Below, in pieces: positions 35,301 to 48,862 of a stretch of DNA of 64,000 nucleotides. This DNA comes from Manihot esculenta. Taxonomy: Eukaryota; Streptophyta; Magnoliopsida; Malpighiales; Euphorbiaceae. Numbering within the stretch: position 1 is the first letter of the stretch; each line of letters begins with the position of its first letter. A program made the position numbers and the translations under genes. The stretch is taken from positions 34,337,342 to 34,401,341 of the forward strand of contig NC_035172.2 of assembly GCF_001659605.2 (NCBI RefSeq), in the 5' to 3' direction. The notes beneath the pieces are model-generated. The model had not been told where the DNA came from. It saw nothing but the letters and a program-made list of their open reading frames with translations, and did no database searches.

Positions 35301-38300
35301 CTTTCTATCTTGTTCTTCTTCTTCTTTTTATCTTTTTTATTTTTTTTTCTGAAACAAAAATTTCCTATTATTATTATTTAGGTTTAAGTTTTTGTCGAAG
35401 TAAATTATATTTTATAGATGATTTTTTTAAAAAAAGAAAAAAGAAAAAGCAAAAGCAGACGTAAGAAGGATAAGTTTTAGCATTCACCTTTTGAAAATTA
35501 ATCCTTCAAAATGGTTATGAACAGACAAAGCTAATTTGTCTTTCTTGACTAAGCAACGAGTCAATTGATTTTATTTATTTAATTATTTATGCAACAGTTT
35601 ATTAACAAACAAGATAACGACCCATAACTACTGGATATTAAACAGATAATGCAATCTTTTTTATCCTTACTTCTATTCATTTATGCAGAATTGTAATGGA
35701 TTAATGATTTCTTTTTATTATTTTTATGTGGAACCTTTTTATCAAAAAAAAAAATAATATCCCTAGCTAAATGTTTAGTATAAACACTTCATGTACTATG
35801 TATAGAGTCCGACAAAGATTGTTCTCCAATGTTGGAATTTGGAGTCGTAGAATAAGGGAATAATTAAGGAAAAATATAAATAAAAGGTTGCCAATGTCGA
35901 GCTTTCAGATTATTGGTTTCTGTTCATGCACCCACTTCCAATTGCAAGTATATTCCCTTCCCTTCCCTTCATTTTATATATATACATAAGAGATTATAAC
36001 AGTGCAGATGAGTTGGGTCACACAGTTTATGATGTCGCTTCAAGAGAGCAAAAGCTGTTTATAAAATGGTAAATCACTGTTTTTGTCATTATCTTCAGTT
36101 TCAAAAGAAAAAATCATTCTTAATAAAAAGAAAAAGGCACATGAACATCATTGGGAGAAATATAAATATAATCTTCCTATTCAAAAAGCTTAACAAATAG
36201 CAGACGGAACCCATGAAAGTGGGTATTGTTTGAAAGGATGGCTCACTTCACTTGTTCCCACTTCTAATTATTCAATCTTTTTTTTCCCATTAGGATTTAT
36301 TTTGGATTCTTATTCTGTAAATTGTTGTTTGTCATTTTCAATTTTTGGGGAAAAAATAGTCTTTTCTCTTTTTTTTTTCTTCTTTTTTATCCTATTCCCT
36401 AAATTATTATCATTTGTCTTTACTTCAACCTCCCCTTCTCCATGCATGTTCATGGAAATATCCTACAACCACGTAAATTTATAATAATAATAATAATAAT
36501 AATAAATAATTTATCTTCTAGAAAACAAAATCTAAATGCTGATATTGATAATAGAGTTTATGACTGAAGAGATTCTCTAAAGAGCAAAATTGAGACCACT
36601 ATGATAAAGCAAGCTTTAAATCTATTTTGATGAAAAAATTCGCAAGAGGGAAAAATTTTAGAAAGAAAATTAATGATCATAATGACTAATTGGATCTGAG
36701 AGTCGACCTTCACTTCATTGCTCTTAACGTGGACTTGACAAAGAAAAGAAAGGAAGAAATTCCTTAGGATTCCAAAAAGGTGGTATTTAGTTTAATGATT
36801 TTAATTTTGAATATTCAAAGCTCAAATCCTATTTGAACTCTACTATTTTCAATAGTTATATAAACTGTATTGGAAAATGATGATGATGGTGAAGATGATC
36901 TCTTGCAGCCTTCTTATCCACCACATTACCCGACTGGTAAATTTGTCCCATATCATCATATCATTACATCATTGCAATATCAGACAGAATTATCCTCACA
37001 ACTTTGATTTCCAAGTCGGCACCCAAATCTGTCCAAAAACTCTCTCTCTCACTGTACATATAGGAAGAAATTAATTACACACATGTGAGAGAGAGAGAGA
37101 GAGAGAAGGGCAAAGCTCCTTTTCCGCGTAATGATGTGTCTACAAGCTTCCATGTAAGTTGATTATCGTGAGAAGACATAAAATTTATTAAAAATTAAAT
37201 TAAATAATTACTAGTTTCCTTCCTTTTGCTTTATGTGTATATATATATTATTAACCATTTCCAACTGAAAACCAGTTGGTGATTTTGATAGAATTCATGG
37301 GACCTTCCTACTAATATCCAGGTCGACATGATGGAAATCCAGGTGGCAGACTTCTTTTTTATTACCAAATATCATCGTCTAAATCAAACAGTTCGTAGCT
37401 GTGGATTGTGAAAGTGGGTTTGTCATATACAATAATAACAGTAATTTCCTCACGTGTTAGATAAAAAAAAACAGATCGATTCACCTAGAAAATTAAACAA
37501 ATAATCCATTTTAATATATACACGAGCTAAAATAGGTTGAATTAATTAACAGAGTAGAAGGTGATGTGATATTTTAATATTCAAAAAATAAAATTTATGG
37601 TTTATAAGTGAGTTTAATAAAAAAATATAACTTTTTTTTTTTTTATTTTATTTTCTAATGATGTATAATCACAATCATATTACAGTGTTACATGTCTCTA
37701 TTATTTAAATCCATACGTACGGACGTGCCAATATATCCATCTCTGTCAATTGGCGATTCAATTTCCTCCACTGAAAATGTTGATAGGGCTGCGAAATGAC
37801 CGTACCTGCTTTCATATCTCTTGTCGTGTTATCAAACTACACTATTTTCTAATGGATTTACGCTTGTGGTTAGTTCGACCTGTTTCACGTCACCGGACTG
37901 AAACATGCGATATTGGACCAACCTGCTTTAGAATGGTCTGATGAGTTTTTGATCTATATTCTTTTTCAGGTCCAGCCTCACTCCATGATAAGAAGCCGGG
38001 GATCATCAAGGTGCATGGTGATATATAATCACGATTCTTTGGACAAACACAGGTGGGTTATAATTATTCTTGAAAAGACATAGATATTAGTAAACTTGAG
38101 TTCATCGTCTTTATAGTACTAACTAGTCTAGTTGTAGCCATAGCTTCACCATTAGAGAGAAATCATGGAAAGCTCTTCTCTACGTCTCATGAACATGGGG
38201 GCCGGAGAGAGATGCTTGCTGCAAACTGGCCATTCTTTTGATTAGCTTATAATAAGATAATGGGTATAATAAGTACGCAAAGAAGTTGTATAAAATTCTA

Positions 38301-41300
38301 AGAATCTAAGGGTACAACAAACAAAGCATCAATAATTCAAGTGGTTTTCTTACAATAAATTCTCTATTATATACCTTTTAGCTATATAGGATTCCAACAC
38401 CAAACGCTTGGAGTTGCATATATGGTGAGACCAGAATACAATGTCTTGAATGGAATCCATTAAAGAATGCTGAAGCTCTCTATTCGAGCAGTCTACATCT
38501 TCATTATAAAGTGGTGCAGTCTTCATTCAATGACCTACATTTATTCTCTTGCTATTAACTTTCTCGAGAATATTTAATTACTCTAGCTAACTCAAAATAT
38601 AGAAATTCTCCAAGGATGGTTCTTTTTTCTTTGAGTTGTTGTTTAAAACTCCAAGAAGCAAGAACCAAGCATAGTCTTGTTTTCTTTAGAATCTTTTATT
38701 CCACGTAAAGGTGGCCATACAAGGGCCAAACCTTAATCCTTAGATAAGAATATGGGAATTGTTTTTTGGTGATGGAGGATGAGAAGATAGATTTTTCAGA
38801 ATTGTCACATGAGCTCGTAAACAAATCACAATTGTCATTGCATTTCCACATGAAAATTTCTCTTATATTTGTAAAAGAATATATTAGGTCATCAAGAATT
38901 TTAACTTTTACAAGGCAGCCTTCACATGGACAAAGACGTCTGTGGGTGATTTGTGGATACTCCACAGCTTGCTTTTTGAGCATTTCCATTTTATAGGTTC
39001 TCTTCAATGGCTCCTTTTCCCTAATTAGTCTTGATTCATTTGAGAAGTGATGCCTTATGTTTTGGTATATTAGTGTTTAAGTTCCTTATGTTTTGGAATA
39101 TGAGTCTAAGTTTATTTCCTTTTCTCGTTTGAAATATGAAAAAATTTGCCAACTTATGCTGTACAGGCCAATGCATGAATTCCCATGGCTGAAGAATGTT
39201 GGATTCTCAGGCCCAGTGGGTTAGACCAAAATATGAGCCAGCAGTTGGAATTATACTTGACTTGGTATCTCTCCACTCAAATAGGTTAAACCATTTTGGT
39301 TCGATTCGCATCACCTTCTAAACCCTTTATGGATGAAGATTTTTATTGGAAAGAGTAAGGATTTTGAGGATTTTGAGGGTTTTGTTATAAGCCAGTTATG
39401 TCAAATTTTCTTTGTTTCAACCCTTTTAAAAAAAAAAAAAAAGAAATCATGCTAACCACTGATTTTTTTTTTTGTAATTGTATTTTGACCCTAAATTGAT
39501 CGAGTATTTCAATTTAGGTTTCAATTTACATTACACTTCAATTTAAATTTAAAAAGAAAAAACAAAATACCTTATTTTTCTTGGACCACTTTAAACATAG
39601 TGTTAAGATCCAAGAGAGTTGGAGCATAACACGGGCCAACAGTTGTAATTGGGCTTGATTCCAAAATAGCCCATTTTCATTTAATTTCTTAACCCTAGGC
39701 TGATTTGGTGCATTATTAAAAACCTGATGCAGACACAGGGTAATGACGTCCAAGATCCTCTTTGATCATTACAGCCACCAATTCAGACAATGAAAACAAT
39801 TTCCAAATAGCTATTTTTTGTCTTGTGCATAATTAAAATTTTTTTTTGTTTAATTCTCTCTCTCTCTCTCTGAATCACCTCCATATGACCAACCAACCTC
39901 AAAGGCATCCAACATTTTGCATATACCCTTTCAATCTCACATCACCAAAAACTGTAAAGTGAAGAAATTTGAGAAAGATCTCCTCCACCTCTCAAGAATC
40001 CTTCACCAACTTTGAGACTGCATAATTCAAATCCCATTCACACTCCTTTTGTTCTCTTATTAGATTTGGATGCTTCACACAAGATTTTAAGGTAAAGTAA
40101 AAGGAAAGAAAACAATGGAAAAGAAAATTTTATGCTTTAAAAAAATATAAAATATTCAACAAAATATCAAAGAATCATCCAATAAAGAAAGGTGGAAGGA
40201 AGGAAGGAAGGAAGAAGCATAGCTAAAAGCTTTGTAAGGATTCCAAATGGCCCAACAGTGTCTTTCTCTTCTTCTCCATTTAGTTATATGGCTACTGTGA
40301 CTTGTTTGCTGCATGAAGAATAAGAATTCTTGATAGATTCATCATTTAAAAAGAAAAGGGAGAGAGTGGTGGTCTCCATATTCCTTATCTCAAGCCTCAA
40401 GAGATAAGATACTGTCATGTTTTAATATTTCTGTGCTGAGAAAATGCCACCTGCAAGTTGCAAATCCATGGCTTTGCCTTTCTCACCTGTCAATCAGGCT
40501 GCAGAGATGGCTGATTCCAGATGCTTCTACTACACAATTATTTCTTTTTTATTCTTTTTCTTACATTGCATTTTTTCTTGAATTTGTAAACACTTCATTA
40601 TGTACTCTAATGGAAACCTTCCATGTGAATGTCTCGTGGACAGGACATGCAAGGATGCTTTCTGAGCTCAGCAATTCTATTCTTTATTAATTACTAAAGA
40701 AATTTTCTCTGAGATGAAACTTTCTTCTGCAATTTTTTTCCCAGGAAAAGTCTAGAAAGCTCTTAACTCAAGGGATTAATATGCATTATTGAATTTGATT
40801 GACATTTAAGAAGACAATTGCTTCATTTTCTTAGACAACTTGGATGACTAAATTGAAAAAGTTCATAAATGCAATTTGGCTATCTCAACTGTGGCAGCAT
40901 GTTTCTATTTTGTCCATATCTTAAATTTTCAAAATAAATAGTAATTGAAGGACAATAATTGAGTTCAATTGGTCAATTTTCAAGCCTTAGCTGGCCCCAC
41001 AAAATTTCAATTAATTCAATCACATTTAACATTCCATAATTATATTATTTTTGATAAATTAAGGAAGGCAATCTATTGAAATCAATCCATTTTGTCTTGT
41101 TTGAAATGAAAATTTTTCAATTAGTAGAGATGTCTATTTGGAAGTTAGATGAATTATAAACTGTAAAGTTTAAGATGAAAAACATAACAGGTAGAAGTAA
41201 AGCAAACACAATAACAATTTATACAAAAATTACAGGAAAAAGATACATTGATATATTGAGAGACGATTGCTTAATTACACTGACCTCAAATTTCAAACCC

Positions 41301-41541
41301 AACTCAGAAACTCTCCAATGATCAAGCTAGGAAAAAAAGTACCAGCAAGACCAAATGGAGAGATTGCTCATGGACATACAAGTGGAACATGTAACCAGCT
41401 ATTTCTTAACCATATATGTAGGACTTGACCCTAATTGTAACTCTGCAAATGCCAAAAACTTCATTGCAGAAGCTACTTATGACGCCAAAAGTAAACCTGG
41501 AAAAGACAATGGACAAAAGAGATTACATAGTAATTGAAAAC
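29340..41541. other. 12-kb gene-poor spacer
   Basis: No supportable protein or RNA gene. Open frames are short, mostly on AT-rich runs, and lack family features. Simple repeats: TA-rich at 33785-33803, (AAT)n at 36481-36505, (GA)n at 37087-37106, (TC)n at 39855-39871, (GGAA)n near 40194-40214. The region 38696-39007 is open on both strands but matches nothing I know. CT-rich and stem-like stretches near 39840-40700 could belong to an unseen non-coding transcript. The last about 150 bases are probably 3' UTR of the ERF gene. Confidence 0.45.
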
Positions 41542-42627
41542 TTAGAGGGCTGCCCAGTCAATCTCCACTGATGGGTATTTCTCCAAACTAAAATTCTCAG
41601 TCTCATCCCACTGTGATGAATCGGAGAAATCCAAGAATGAAATCTCAGACTGAGGTGAAGAAGAACCAGCTAATGACTCATCAGATGAAGCTGCTGAATT
41701 ATCCACCTTATAATCTTCAACTCCAAAAGTCTCAAACTCCTTTTTCAATTCACTTTTTATGGAGTAATCATCTTGCTTCTTCGCCTGTGTAGGAGCTGGT
41801 AGAATTTTTTTGGAATCATCAGCGGAACTCTGCTCCTCTGTTTTTCCATGTTTCTGCGAGTTTGCCAAGCTTTGACAAATCGCTTGCAACTTTGCATCAA
41901 CAGAGGAATGAAGAGGCTTGTAGTCGCCAAATTCTCCAGAAACATGAGCTCCTTGATGGCGAAGGTGGGGAAAATTAAGCCTGGCAAATTCTCCTCTTAG
42001 TTTATAAGCCGCCTTGTCATAAGCCAAGGCTGCCTCTTCAGCTGTGTCAAAAGTGCCAAGCCAGAGTCTTGTCCTGTTCTTGGGGAGTCTGATTTCAGCA
42101 ACCCACTTGCCCCAATGCCGCTGCCTCACTCCTCTGTAAAGTTTTGTCGGCTTTGGAGGAGAAGCAGATTGTTTCATGGGGACAGGTTTTGGAGCCAAGT
42201 AATTGAGCCTTTGGTTATGGAGTAAGTGCGAAGTTGTGGTAAGATTAGCAATCTGCCGTTGCTGTTGTTGTTGCTGGAGATGAATTTGGGCTTGGATTTG
42301 AAGGATTTGAGAAGGGGTGAGGTGGTTAAGCCCTATTGAACCTGTTTGCTCAAAACCCATCTGGTTATAATTAGATGGGGAGCTAAAATCAGAGTAAAAA
42401 TTGGGCTGCGACGAGATTGGAGAGTCATAAGAGCAAGAAGGGTAAGAGGAGAAAGAAGAAGATGAAGAAGGAGAAGCAGAGGGAGATGGTGAAGTATAAG
42501 AAGGGGAGGTTGATGACGCACTTTTCATAAAAGGTTCAAGTGCTTTCATGAGTTCTTCTCTACAAGGATCTATAATTGAGAAACCTGGTGTTACGCTGCT
42601 ATTGTAGAAATCTATAGCTGCTGCCAT
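41542..42627 (-). CDS. AP2/ERF transcription factor, RAP2-4/WIND1-like (DREB A-6 group)
   Basis: Single coding exon, 361 aa. It starts [10 protein letters not shown], the N-terminal signature of RAP2-4-type factors, followed by [15 protein letters not shown] (residues 25-39), Ser/Pro-rich runs, a Gln-rich segment (118-125), and one AP2 DNA-binding domain at about 163-220 ([19 protein letters not shown], then [19 protein letters not shown]). The C-terminus is acidic and ends [11 protein letters not shown], a conserved RAP2-4 group motif. These proteins act in the nucleus on GCC/DRE elements in wound, light, ethylene and dedifferentiation responses (family knowledge). The start at 42627 is preferred to the upstream in-frame ATG at 42681, which appears to lie in a 5' UTR intron. 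Confidence 0.93.
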   Translation of the reverse strand: MAAAIDFYNSSVTPGFSIIDPCREELMKALEPFMKSASSTSPSYTSPSPSASPSSSSSFSSYPSCSYDSPISSQPNFYSDFSSPSNYNQMGFEQTGSIGLNHLTPSQILQIQAQIHLQQQQQQRQIANLTTTSHLLHNQRLNYLAPKPVPMKQSASPPKPTKLYRGVRQRHWGKWVAEIRLPKNRTRLWLGTFDTAEEAALAYDKAAYKLRGEFARLNFPHLRHQGAHVSGEFGDYKPLHSSVDAKLQAICQSLANSQKHGKTEEQSSADDSKKILPAPTQAKKQDDYSIKSELKKEFETFGVEDYKVDNSAASSDESLAGSSSPQSEISFLDFSDSSQWDETENFSLEKYPSVEIDWAAL

Positions 42628-42640
42628 ACCTTTTCTCAAT

Positions 42641-42770
42641 CTAAAAGACAAAGATCTTAAAATTAACCTGTTACTTAACAAAATTCAAGAACAGGGGAGG
42701 AACTAGATTTATATGAACAGCAAGAGTAGACAAAATCCTAGTGAAGCTTGAAAAAACAAAAAAGACCAAC
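42641..42770 (-). other. Possible 5' UTR intron of the ERF gene
   Basis: Minus-strand donor CAAG/GTTGGT at 42770 and acceptor TCTTTTAG/ATTG at 42641, 130 bases and T-rich, 13 bases before the start codon. Motif-based inference. Confidence 0.45.
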
Positions 42771-43124
42771 CTTGAGGGACCAAAAACAAACCCTCTCAAG
42801 TTGATGAAACTGTAGAAAGAATAAAATACAGGGAGATAAAATAAGCCTGGATCTCTATTCTGAATCACCTGGCTTTCAATTTCAAATGGGTTGGCTGTTT
42901 CACCAAGAAAACAAACCTCAGTATAAGATTTGAAAGACAGACGATTGACAGAACGGGATACAGAGAAGCGGGGGATTACAGAGAAGAGGGGAAAGAGAAA
43001 GAAATTTTTTTTATCAAACACAGTTGCAGAGAAGAAAAAAGCTCTCAATCGCTCTTTTTTTAAGTGGCCTCACTTCTTTTGTGATTTCACTCCTTGCCTT
43101 TCTCAGTTTCTGCTCCGGCCCCCT

Positions 43125-43132
43125 TCTTATAG
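43125..43132 (-). promoter_or_regulatory. TATA box of the ERF gene
   Basis: Minus-strand CTATAAGA, with a CT-rich leader downstream on the plus-strand map near 42960-43090. It would give a leader of about 450 bases before splicing. Confidence 0.5.
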
Positions 43133-44527
43133 AAACTCTAGGCTCTCAGCTCAAAGGCTTGGCCTTTAGATTCTCTCTCTAAACCGCATTTACCGTTTTA
43201 TTTATTTTTTATTTCGTCAACTTCGATGATACCAATATTCGATGCGAGTTATCAAATGGAGAGTCGCCACGTAGGAGTATGCTGTATCTGGTGACCGGTT
43301 GTGTCCGTTAAGTAGCGGCGGCGTTACACGTTTTGAGCTGATTATTTAGTTTGACTGTAATGGCTCTCAGTTATCTGCTTTTGGAATTTAATGCGGTTTT
43401 TGTTCTTATTAATGTTGCGGCACGCTCCTGTAATGCCATGTCATCCTTAATTAATTTGTGTGGGCAATCACCGTGTGTTGTCGGGTAACCCATACTGAGT
43501 AAATAAAAATCCACCGTTGGATGTTGTGGAAAATTCTAATTTAAATTGAATTTATATAAATTTATAATATAAAATAAAAGAGAATTGAATAGAAATACAG
43601 TGTCCACTGTTATAGGATAGTGGGTTAAAAGCTTTCCACTATATATTATAAGGTTGATATAATAAAGTTAAAAAGCATCAGTCTTATCCAAAAACAACAC
43701 ATGGTGACCATAATCTTAGGATTAAGCAAATTATTAAAATTTAGTTATAACTAATACTCAATCATTCTCACAAAAATAGATTAAGATTATTACTTTATAT
43801 TTCTTTTTATTTAAAATTATAATTTATTTTCCAATAACCCCATTTAATATATTTTAAAAATTTGTATCTTATAAAAATTTTAAATGAATAATTAGCTTAA
43901 GTTAAGGAAAACAGTGTGAAAAGATGAAGTGGGGATGGAATTAAGGTTGGCGGATGCGTGCTAAAAAGGTAGAAAGTTTGTTGCTAAGCAAAGCAAGATT
44001 AGATAAGTATGATTATTTTTTTTAAAGCATGATTAGTGAAGGTTTAATTAAGGGAGTGGAGACGTAATCATCCCACTAAATCTGAGCAAGACAATCTATC
44101 GTGAATTGCGGCGCCATTGCAACACTGTACAAATGCTTAATTTCTGAATTCCGAAGAAGTGAAAATTTAAGATTTTTGTTTTCTACTCTTAATTTATTTT
44201 TATTTTTTTAAAAAATTAAAAAAATATATTGAAAATTATTTTTTATTAGAAAAAATGGAAAATATGTTCAAATTATCATTATTTTTTAAAAAAATATATG
44301 TTTATTTATAATATTTCTCATTTTAATTTTAATATTAATTTTAAATAAAGAAAAATTCATGTAATATTTATATTAATTTAAAATTAAAAATATGCATATT
44401 TAAATATATAAATATAACTATTAAAAATCATATTTCCTTCATGTAAAATTATCTGTACACAGAGTTTTCTATGTGTTTGTCAATTTTTCAATATTATAAA
44501 AAAAACATAAAAAATAATTATTTCAGT

Positions 44528-44653
44528 GTTTTTTATTTTTTATAAAATTTAAAAAATATAATTTTTTTTTGTGTTTTAGAATCCTACTTTGTTTTTTATT
44601 TTTTATAAAATTTAAAAAATATAAATTTTTTTTGTGTTTTAGAATCCTACTTT
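44528..44653. repeat. 63-bp tandem duplication
   Basis: Two near-identical copies (44528-44590, 44591-44653), each with GTTTTTTATTTTTTATAAAA and TTTAGAATCCTAC. It lies in AT-rich non-genic DNA. Confidence 0.85.
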
Positions 44654-47184
44654 TGTTTAATCTCATCAAAATTTTCCGTTCATTATAGATTATAAATGAT
44701 TTTATTTTAAATAATTTATTTCATTTTAGTAAATTAATATAAATAAAAAATGTATTAAAAATAAACATTCACCCTTAAAATTATTATATCTCATAATTTT
44801 TATTCACTTTATACTATATATCGAAATGAGTTAAAAATATTAAATTTTATTAAAATAATAAAAGTATTATTAATAATAAATTAATTATATTAAAAATATG
44901 ATAAAATTAAGTAAAAATAATATGATTAATTTATATATTAATTATAATCTATAAAATAAATAATAATTTGAGATGCTTAAAAATTTTTAAATAGTTTATT
45001 TATTATTTTTTGATAAATTAAAATTAGAATTTTGTTTTTGAATTAAATAACAAAGAAAATTGGTATATACACAAATTATATTAATAATTGGAAATTATTA
45101 AAATAATGAGTCCTGTATTTAAAAAAAAAAAGAATTGATTGATGTGATATTTTAAATTTATAAATTTTTTTATAGATTTTATTTTGTCAGACCCTTCATT
45201 AAACGTTTGAAGGTATATGGTTAAGATAACCATGGTTGAGTTAGTGTTGAGAAGTCAAAACGACGGAAAAGCGTGGGTTAAAAAGTAGCGTAAGAAATAA
45301 GCCAAAGGATCCATTTTGGTTGGTTCGTGGTGGGTCCCAGAGAATTTGAAAGCAAAAGATAGTAAAGGGTCCCACTTTTGACGCTGTAACACGTCATATC
45401 CAACGTGGAAATCACTTATAAGGCAAGCAAAGCACCATCCGTCTCTATCTCTATAATTTTTCCTCATCTCTAAATGTACGTGACAACGTGTAACCAGCCA
45501 ATTCTAGTCGTTCTGACGTGGCCGCGTCTGCTCTTCTTGACTTCTTTTAAAGCTTGCCAATGGTTTCTTTTCTTCAAATATTTATATGCTTAATCTAAGA
45601 TGATAATATTAATTTAATGAAAATCAAAATCAAAATCAAAATTTATTTATTTATTAAATTAACAATTTTTTATATACAAATTAGAAAGGGCAAGAACTTG
45701 GCAGAAAAGACAAAAATGTGGGAGGACAAGTGACCTTGAGAGATGTGAAGAACCAAAGCAGATGTATATATTTATTAGAGAGCAGAGCAGAGCAAAGGCA
45801 TCAGCTGGTGAGGGCATTATCTTCTCTCTGACTTTCTTCACGTCTACCTCTTCCAGTTCTCATCAGCTGCTGCCCCTTTTTTGTTTTTGCAATGAGCACA
45901 TCACGTGGATCCTTCATGGGATTCCATTAAGCTACGCCATAACATAAGCATGTGTGTGGATTCTCAATAATTTTCATATTATTTATTTATTTATTTATTT
46001 TCAACTAAATTGCACTTCACATCACAGGGGAATTCATTATTTCATTTATTCAATTGGCCAATGTCATGGTTTCTATCCTGCAACATCACAGCTCATAAAC
46101 AACATATCATTGAAAAAAATAACAATAACAAAATAAAAAACAATTTCTGGAGACCAAATATGCATATAAGAAGGAAAGATAATGTAATTTAAACAGTTGA
46201 CTCTCAAATGTCAATCTCAGTGCTCATAAGATAATGTTCCAATTCCAGTAACTGAGTGAAACGTGGCACATCCTAGTTCACATTCTCTAGTATGAAGATA
46301 TTATAGTTAGTAGAGTTGTTTTCAAACACTTGCTGCAACCTATCATGGGGTATTACCTACAATGATTTTTTTTATTTTTATTTGGGGCTAATTTTAGTCC
46401 AAGTAATATTCAAATTATATCTTTCAATATTAAAAAACGACATGCTGTCTTGCATCTAATAAACCAAAATCAATGGAGCTGAAATTTCATGCAATGGGCA
46501 AGTATTAAAAGAGCATGTGATAGGCTCTTTCGTAATTCAAGAGCATTTTACCAGGTTTGATTCGAAGTTTTGGTGTATGATAGAAAACTTATAGTTGGGA
46601 CAGATGCAGAGAAAACCACAGCACACAAAAGCCAAATGGACTGAAATGTCAGTTCAGCTCTCCAATTTTGGACAACCTAAGGAAAAGACCCTCATCAAAA
46701 TTGAATGGGTACCAGGCAGGGTGTTAGGTCAAAGAAACTCCCTTCCGCCATTAGTAACTGCCACTCTTATTAGTATAAGTAATGAATTCTTCAATAAAGA
46801 TGACGCAAACATCAAAACCTGAGTAGGAATAAGTTGAAGCAAATGAGTTTTAGAAATTATTAAACTTTTGGATGCAAGTTAGATCTGAAGACATATTATG
46901 AAGATTAGCAAGTTTTTTAAGCAGTTTTATTATTACAAAATGGAAAGGGTGACATATTTCTTCTAGTTTGACTCTTAATTGAATAGTATTAATATTTTTG
47001 ATGAATTTTCTAACTTAAATTTTGAGGATGTAGATGTACCTAAACACTTGAAGATTAATGACCTATGGAGGTAAGGAAATTGGAGGCTAATGATCTATGG
47101 AGACAAGGAAATTAGAAGTTACTTGATCCTTGTGACATGGTTACATAGGCAGTTTGAGAGAAAGTGAGGAACTACAGGATGATT

Positions 47185-47322
47185 GATAACTAGAATTATG
47201 TCATTTTATGAAAACTAACTCTCTCATGTAATGATTCTAGACGTATAATTCTTGATAACTAGGATTATGTCATTTTATGGAAACTAACTCTCTCATGTAA
47301 TGATCCTAGACGTAAATACAAT
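47185..47322. repeat. 69-bp tandem duplication
   Basis: GATAACTAGAATTATGTCAT starts at 47185 and its near-copy at 47254. The two units differ at a few positions. Confidence 0.85.
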
Positions 47323-47330
47323 TATACATA

Positions 47331-47410
47331 AGATTCTCTTTATTGTTAAACTGAGACCAAGTGATGTATAGGATTCTCTTTATTGTTAAATTGAGACCAA
47401 GTGATGTATA
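47331..47410. repeat. 40-bp tandem duplication
   Basis: GATTCTCTTTATTGTTAAA units begin near 47331 and 47371 and share GAGACCAAGTGATGTATA. It directly follows the 69-bp duplication, so this locus has duplicated twice with different units. Confidence 0.85.
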
Positions 47411-48862
47411 GGATGTTTTAAGGAGATGTTAATATTAGATAGTTATATTTGTTTTTTACTTTGTTTTACAATAAAATATCTCGCTTTAGAAAAAAAAAAA
47501 ACAAGAACCGCCCAATTGAAATTCTTTAGCACCTCAGTTAAGGCTGGTTGGACTAGAAGCACAACAAACATAGATGTGACGTAACTACCACTTAATCTAG
47601 TGAGCCTTTGCTTCTATATCTATACTAATATGGGAAAGCTCTACAAGTTAACGTACGCAGATGTAAACAGTGGATTTTGGTTGGTAGGAACTATATTAAA
47701 GCGATTAGGGTCAATAGGGGAAGGCCTACGGATCATTACAGGTTTAAATATGCAAGAACCAAAGTTATACTTTATTACTTACCCTAAATCTAAAGATTGC
47801 AAACTAAGAAGTGAGAACTGATCAAAGACTATTTCCATCTAAAGCTTCCAAACTAAATCCTTAATCTAAAGCTTGCAAACTAATAGCTTTTTGACCTCAA
47901 CTGTTAGATCAACCCATTTGGTAGTACTAAAGGCAACTCAATATATGGGGAAAAAAATTGTAACTCCAAAATCTTCAGAAGATAGATCCGATGTTAAGGC
48001 TACAGCCCTACATATGAAAATAGGTTTCGCATGTTAATCTGATTTTCTTAATATAATAACCCACAAAAACATACTTATAGAAGGAAACATATAGAGCTTT
48101 ATATCTGCTATGCAAGTTGAAATCATCTGGATCTTGAGACACCAAAGAACTACTCCATCTACTTTTCTCCAAATGATGTTCAAGGCGAAGCAATCTTTCA
48201 AACTAAGCTTAGTTCGTCACTGCATATTTGAAATATATCTTACTGTCACCTAATTTCTTATAATGTGTTCTGATATCTCACTTCTAGATATAATCATTTT
48301 GAATTTTATATAGCTGCCAATCAGAAAATAATATAGAATTTTTCCTTTTGGATCACAAAGTTCAATCCAATCAAACGATTTCTCTAATGGGAATTTCTAA
48401 AACCATCACAACCAATAAGGGAGTGAGGAACACTAATTACAAAAAGAAAGAATAAAATAAAGACGCTAATGAAATTTCCTTGATTGTAATGGTATGTAAC
48501 TTGAATTTGAAAAGGGGATAAATCTCACTGACTTTGAGTATCCGAGAAATAAATCCTACCAGCAATAGGCAAATGACAAACTAAGATGTCGAGAAGGATA
48601 ATATAATCAACCAAGTGGATAAAAACCACAACTTTCAAACTTTCCATAATGGAAGTTCTTGCTAATGCAGATAATACTAAAACAACAGGCATTACAATGG
48701 ATGCAAGGTAACAGATACTTTAACAATAATAGAACTGCAAAGAACTCTAAACAACAAAGCCATGGCACATGTGTGCACTACTGGTGCATCTGCAGTAACG
48801 CATAAGTTTCTAGAACTGGAGTGCCAAGAACGTCTTACAATCATCGAAGGAACAAATATCAC

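Larger units (their letters stand above)
43190..48862. other. Gene-poor spacer with tandem duplications
   Basis: No supportable gene. 43540-45230 is extremely AT-rich. A cluster of five ACGT cores lies at 45391-45520 without a visible gene beside it. Tandem duplications at 44528-44653 and 47185-47410 are listed separately. Weak retroelement-like phrases occur near 47040-47470 but no domain could be read. Confidence 0.45.

Noticed and set aside
38696..39007. Overlapping frames on both strands (103 and 76 aa)
   Set aside because: No recognisable domain, no splice partners and no promoter evidence; likely chance.
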